Positions 6,778 to 8,219 of a stretch of 8,219 bases of DNA are shown here, piece after piece. Numbering within the stretch: the first letter of the stretch is position 1; each line of letters begins with the position of its first letter. The translations under genes and the position numbers were made by a program. The notes under the pieces were generated by a model. The model made no database searches. It was not told where the DNA came from and saw only the letters and a program-made list of their open reading frames with translations. Source of the stretch: Myxococcales bacterium (GTDB lineage: Bacteria; Myxococcota; Bradymonadia; REDH01); assembly GCA_018970625.1 (NCBI GenBank), contig JAGWVZ010000137.1:1-8219 (forward strand), written 5' to 3'.

Positions 6778-7791
6778 ATGGAACGCATGTCACCGACGGA
6801 TGAGCGCGCACAGGACGACCGGCCAGGCCGACCGTCCATCGATCGAACTTACGACCAGGCCACCATGTTTGGCAATCGTTTGCTGAAGAACCGCAGCAAA
6901 CTGTCCGTCTGGGCCAGGCGGCATCAGGTGGACTGCTTCCGACTCTACGACCGCGATATTCCCGAGCTGCCCTTTGTGGTCGACTGGTATGACGGTCGGC
7001 TGCACGCGGCCGAGTACGAACGGCCCCATACGCGAACTCCGGTTATGCATGCTGCGTGGCTCAGCGAGATCATGGCCGGTGCTGCGGAAGCGCTGGAGGT
7101 CCCCGAGGAGCTTGTCTGGCTGAAGCGCCGCGAGAGGCAGCGCGGTGTAAAACAATACGAACGATTCGGTGGAGAGGGGGCCTGGTTCAATGTTCCCGAA
7201 CAGGGTCTGCACTTTCGAGTGAACCTGTCGGATTATCTGGATACCGGCCTTTTTCTGGACCACCGCATCACCCGCTCCATGGTCCGGGATATGGCATCAG
7301 GGCGGCGAATGCTCAACCTGTTCGCTTACACCGGTGCGTTTTCGGTATACGCGGCGGCCGGGGGTGCACAATCCACTACCACCGTCGACCTGTCGAATAC
7401 CTACCTGGACTGGGCGCGTGAGAATTTCTCACTCAATCAGCTCTACGGTACGGGCGAGGAGTTTGTTCGGGCAGATACGTGGCGCTTCCTCTCTGATGCG
7501 CGCGCAAGGCGTGAACAATGGGACCTGATCGTCGTCGATCCGCCTACGTTTTCGAACAGTAAGAAGATGGACGATGTGTTCGACGTTCAGCGGGATCACG
7601 TGGAATTGCTCCGGCGCGTGCTCGATGTGACTGCCGCGGGCGGAATTATTATTTTCTCGACTAATTTCCGAAAATTTAATTTCGCTGCATCCGACCTGCC
7701 TGTAACGTCGATTCAGGAAATCTCCGATAAAACCATTCCGCCAGATTTTCGGAATACCCGCATTCACCGCGCGTGGAAAATCATTCGTTGA
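6778..7791 (+). CDS. rlmK: Stand-alone RlmK-type 23S rRNA guanine-N7 methyltransferase
   Basis: This SAM-dependent class I methyltransferase closely resembles the C-terminal (RlmK) half of E. coli RlmKL, which makes m7G2069 in 23S rRNA. From ATG 6778 it has 337 residues. Matching blocks include MFGNRLLKNRSKL-x-x-WARR (30-48), CFRLYDRDIPE (53-63), RERQRG-x-x-QYE (118-128), and VNLSDYLDTGLFLDHRI (148-164). The SAM-binding loop is NLFAYTGAFSVYAAAGGA (180-197), with acidic residues D204 (TTVDLS) and D233. The catalytic-site motif is VDPPTFSNSKKMDDVFDVQRDH (253-274). No THUMP or RlmL domain is present. The frame is open back to 6580, but that part is the shadow of apaG. ATG 6778 has a GAGGAG (6759-6764) 13 bases upstream, a long spacing, and ATG 6787 is the alternative. 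The last 150 bases of the gene are unusually AT-rich. The rRNA target is inferred from family similarity. Confidence 0.9.
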   Translation: MERMSPTDERAQDDRPGRPSIDRTYDQATMFGNRLLKNRSKLSVWARRHQVDCFRLYDRDIPELPFVVDWYDGRLHAAEYERPHTRTPVMHAAWLSEIMAGAAEALEVPEELVWLKRRERQRGVKQYERFGGEGAWFNVPEQGLHFRVNLSDYLDTGLFLDHRITRSMVRDMASGRRMLNLFAYTGAFSVYAAAGGAQSTTTVDLSNTYLDWARENFSLNQLYGTGEEFVRADTWRFLSDARARREQWDLIVVDPPTFSNSKKMDDVFDVQRDHVELLRRVLDVTAAGGIIIFSTNFRKFNFAASDLPVTSIQEISDKTIPPDFRNTRIHRAWKIIR

Positions 7792-7818
7792 ACAGAGTAC
7801 GCTGCCGAAGGAGCATCG

Positions 7819-8219
7819 ATGAAGACAATTTTTCAGCCTGGTCTGTTTGCGGGTCAGGTGGCACTCGTCACGGGAGGCGGTACGGGAATTGGGTTGGCGA
7901 TTGCGAGAGAGCTGCGGCTCCTGGGGGCCGACGTCGTCATTGCCTCGCGCAAGGAAGCCAATCTGCAAGCGGGTGTGGAGGCACTTCACGCGGTCGATGG
8001 CCCGGGTCGTGTGGGGAGCCGAACGTGCAATATCCGGGAGAAAGAGTCGGTTGACGCGACCGTCGCGTGGGTAGTGGCCGAGTACGGGCGCATCGATATG
8101 CTCGTGAATAACGGAGGTGGTCAGTTTCCGTCTCCCGCGATGGCGATCAGCGAAAAAGGCTGGCGTGCTGTCATCGATACGAACCTGACGGGCACCTTCC
8201 TCATGTCGCAGTCCGTCGC
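7819..8219 (+). CDS. Short-chain dehydrogenase, enoyl-CoA reductase-like (3' partial)
   Basis: The first 133 codons of a short-chain dehydrogenase/reductase with a Rossmann fold; the window ends before the catalytic Tyr-x-x-x-Lys. Visible are the cofactor loop TGGGTGIG (18-25), VIASRK (40-45), where a basic residue after the second strand favours NADP(H), CNI (70-72), VNNGGGQFPSPA (96-107), and the structural Asn122 in DTNLTGTF. The NNGGGQF-x-SPA, ISEKGW and TNLTGTF blocks match, from memory, mammalian peroxisomal trans-2-enoyl-CoA reductase (PECR) and the related 2,4-dienoyl-CoA reductases better than generic ketoreductases. A role in acyl-CoA double-bond reduction is therefore likely but not proven. 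The start at ATG 7819 is well supported by GAAGGAG (7807-7813) five bases upstream. The gene begins 27 nt after the methyltransferase stop, so the two are probably co-transcribed. Confidence 0.9.
   Translation, partial: MKTIFQPGLFAGQVALVTGGGTGIGLAIARELRLLGADVVIASRKEANLQAGVEALHAVDGPGRVGSRTCNIREKESVDATVAWVVAEYGRIDMLVNNGGGQFPSPAMAISEKGWRAVIDTNLTGTFLMSQSV

Noticed and set aside
7669..7684. Inverted repeat CGAAA/TTTCG within the AT-rich patch
   Set aside because: Five-base arms inside a coding region of low complexity are expected by chance; no terminator or operator context.

Overview
The window looks like ordinary chromosomal DNA from a GC-rich Gram-negative bacterium. It carries five complete, clearly recognisable genes (aroB, a cation diffusion facilitator, sucA, apaG, and an RlmK-type rRNA methyltransferase), one complete unassigned lipoprotein gene, and a partial gene at each edge (the 3' end of a shikimate kinase gene and the 5' end of a short-chain dehydrogenase gene). 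The cysteine-rich lipoprotein and the gene mix remind me of Myxococcota or other delta-type bacteria, but no ribosomal RNA or lineage marker is present, so that placement is a weak inference. I see no mobile element, CRISPR array, tRNA, rRNA or phage gene, and no gene-free stretch longer than 300 bases.

Layout. Positions 1-2096 (+) form a compact unit. The end of aroK overlaps the start of aroB, both of the shikimate pathway. A lipoprotein gene follows, with its Shine-Dalgarno sequence on the aroB stop codon. A GC-rich hairpin closes this unit. Positions 2159-3247 (-) encode a CDF metal transporter. The roughly 200 bases between it and the divergent sucA gene hold a candidate promoter with a small inverted repeat at its -35 box. 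Positions 3446-6250 (+) encode the E1 component of 2-oxoglutarate dehydrogenase. It has no sucB next to it and appears to be terminated by a hairpin that overlaps the 3' end of the convergent apaG gene (6349-6738, -). ApaG is divergent from a second plus-strand unit beginning at 6778: a stand-alone RlmK-type 23S rRNA methyltransferase, then, 27 bases later, a short-chain dehydrogenase resembling trans-2-enoyl-CoA reductase, which is cut off by the window edge.

Functionally the window mixes core metabolism (aromatic amino acid precursors, TCA cycle), metal efflux, rRNA modification and probably fatty-acyl-CoA metabolism. I found no convincing new multi-gene system. The points most worth a second look are the lipoprotein with eight cysteines besides its lipidated one, the non-canonical metal site and cysteine cluster of the CDF protein, RlmK existing without its usual RlmL partner domain, and the pairing of that methyltransferase with an enoyl-CoA-reductase-like gene.
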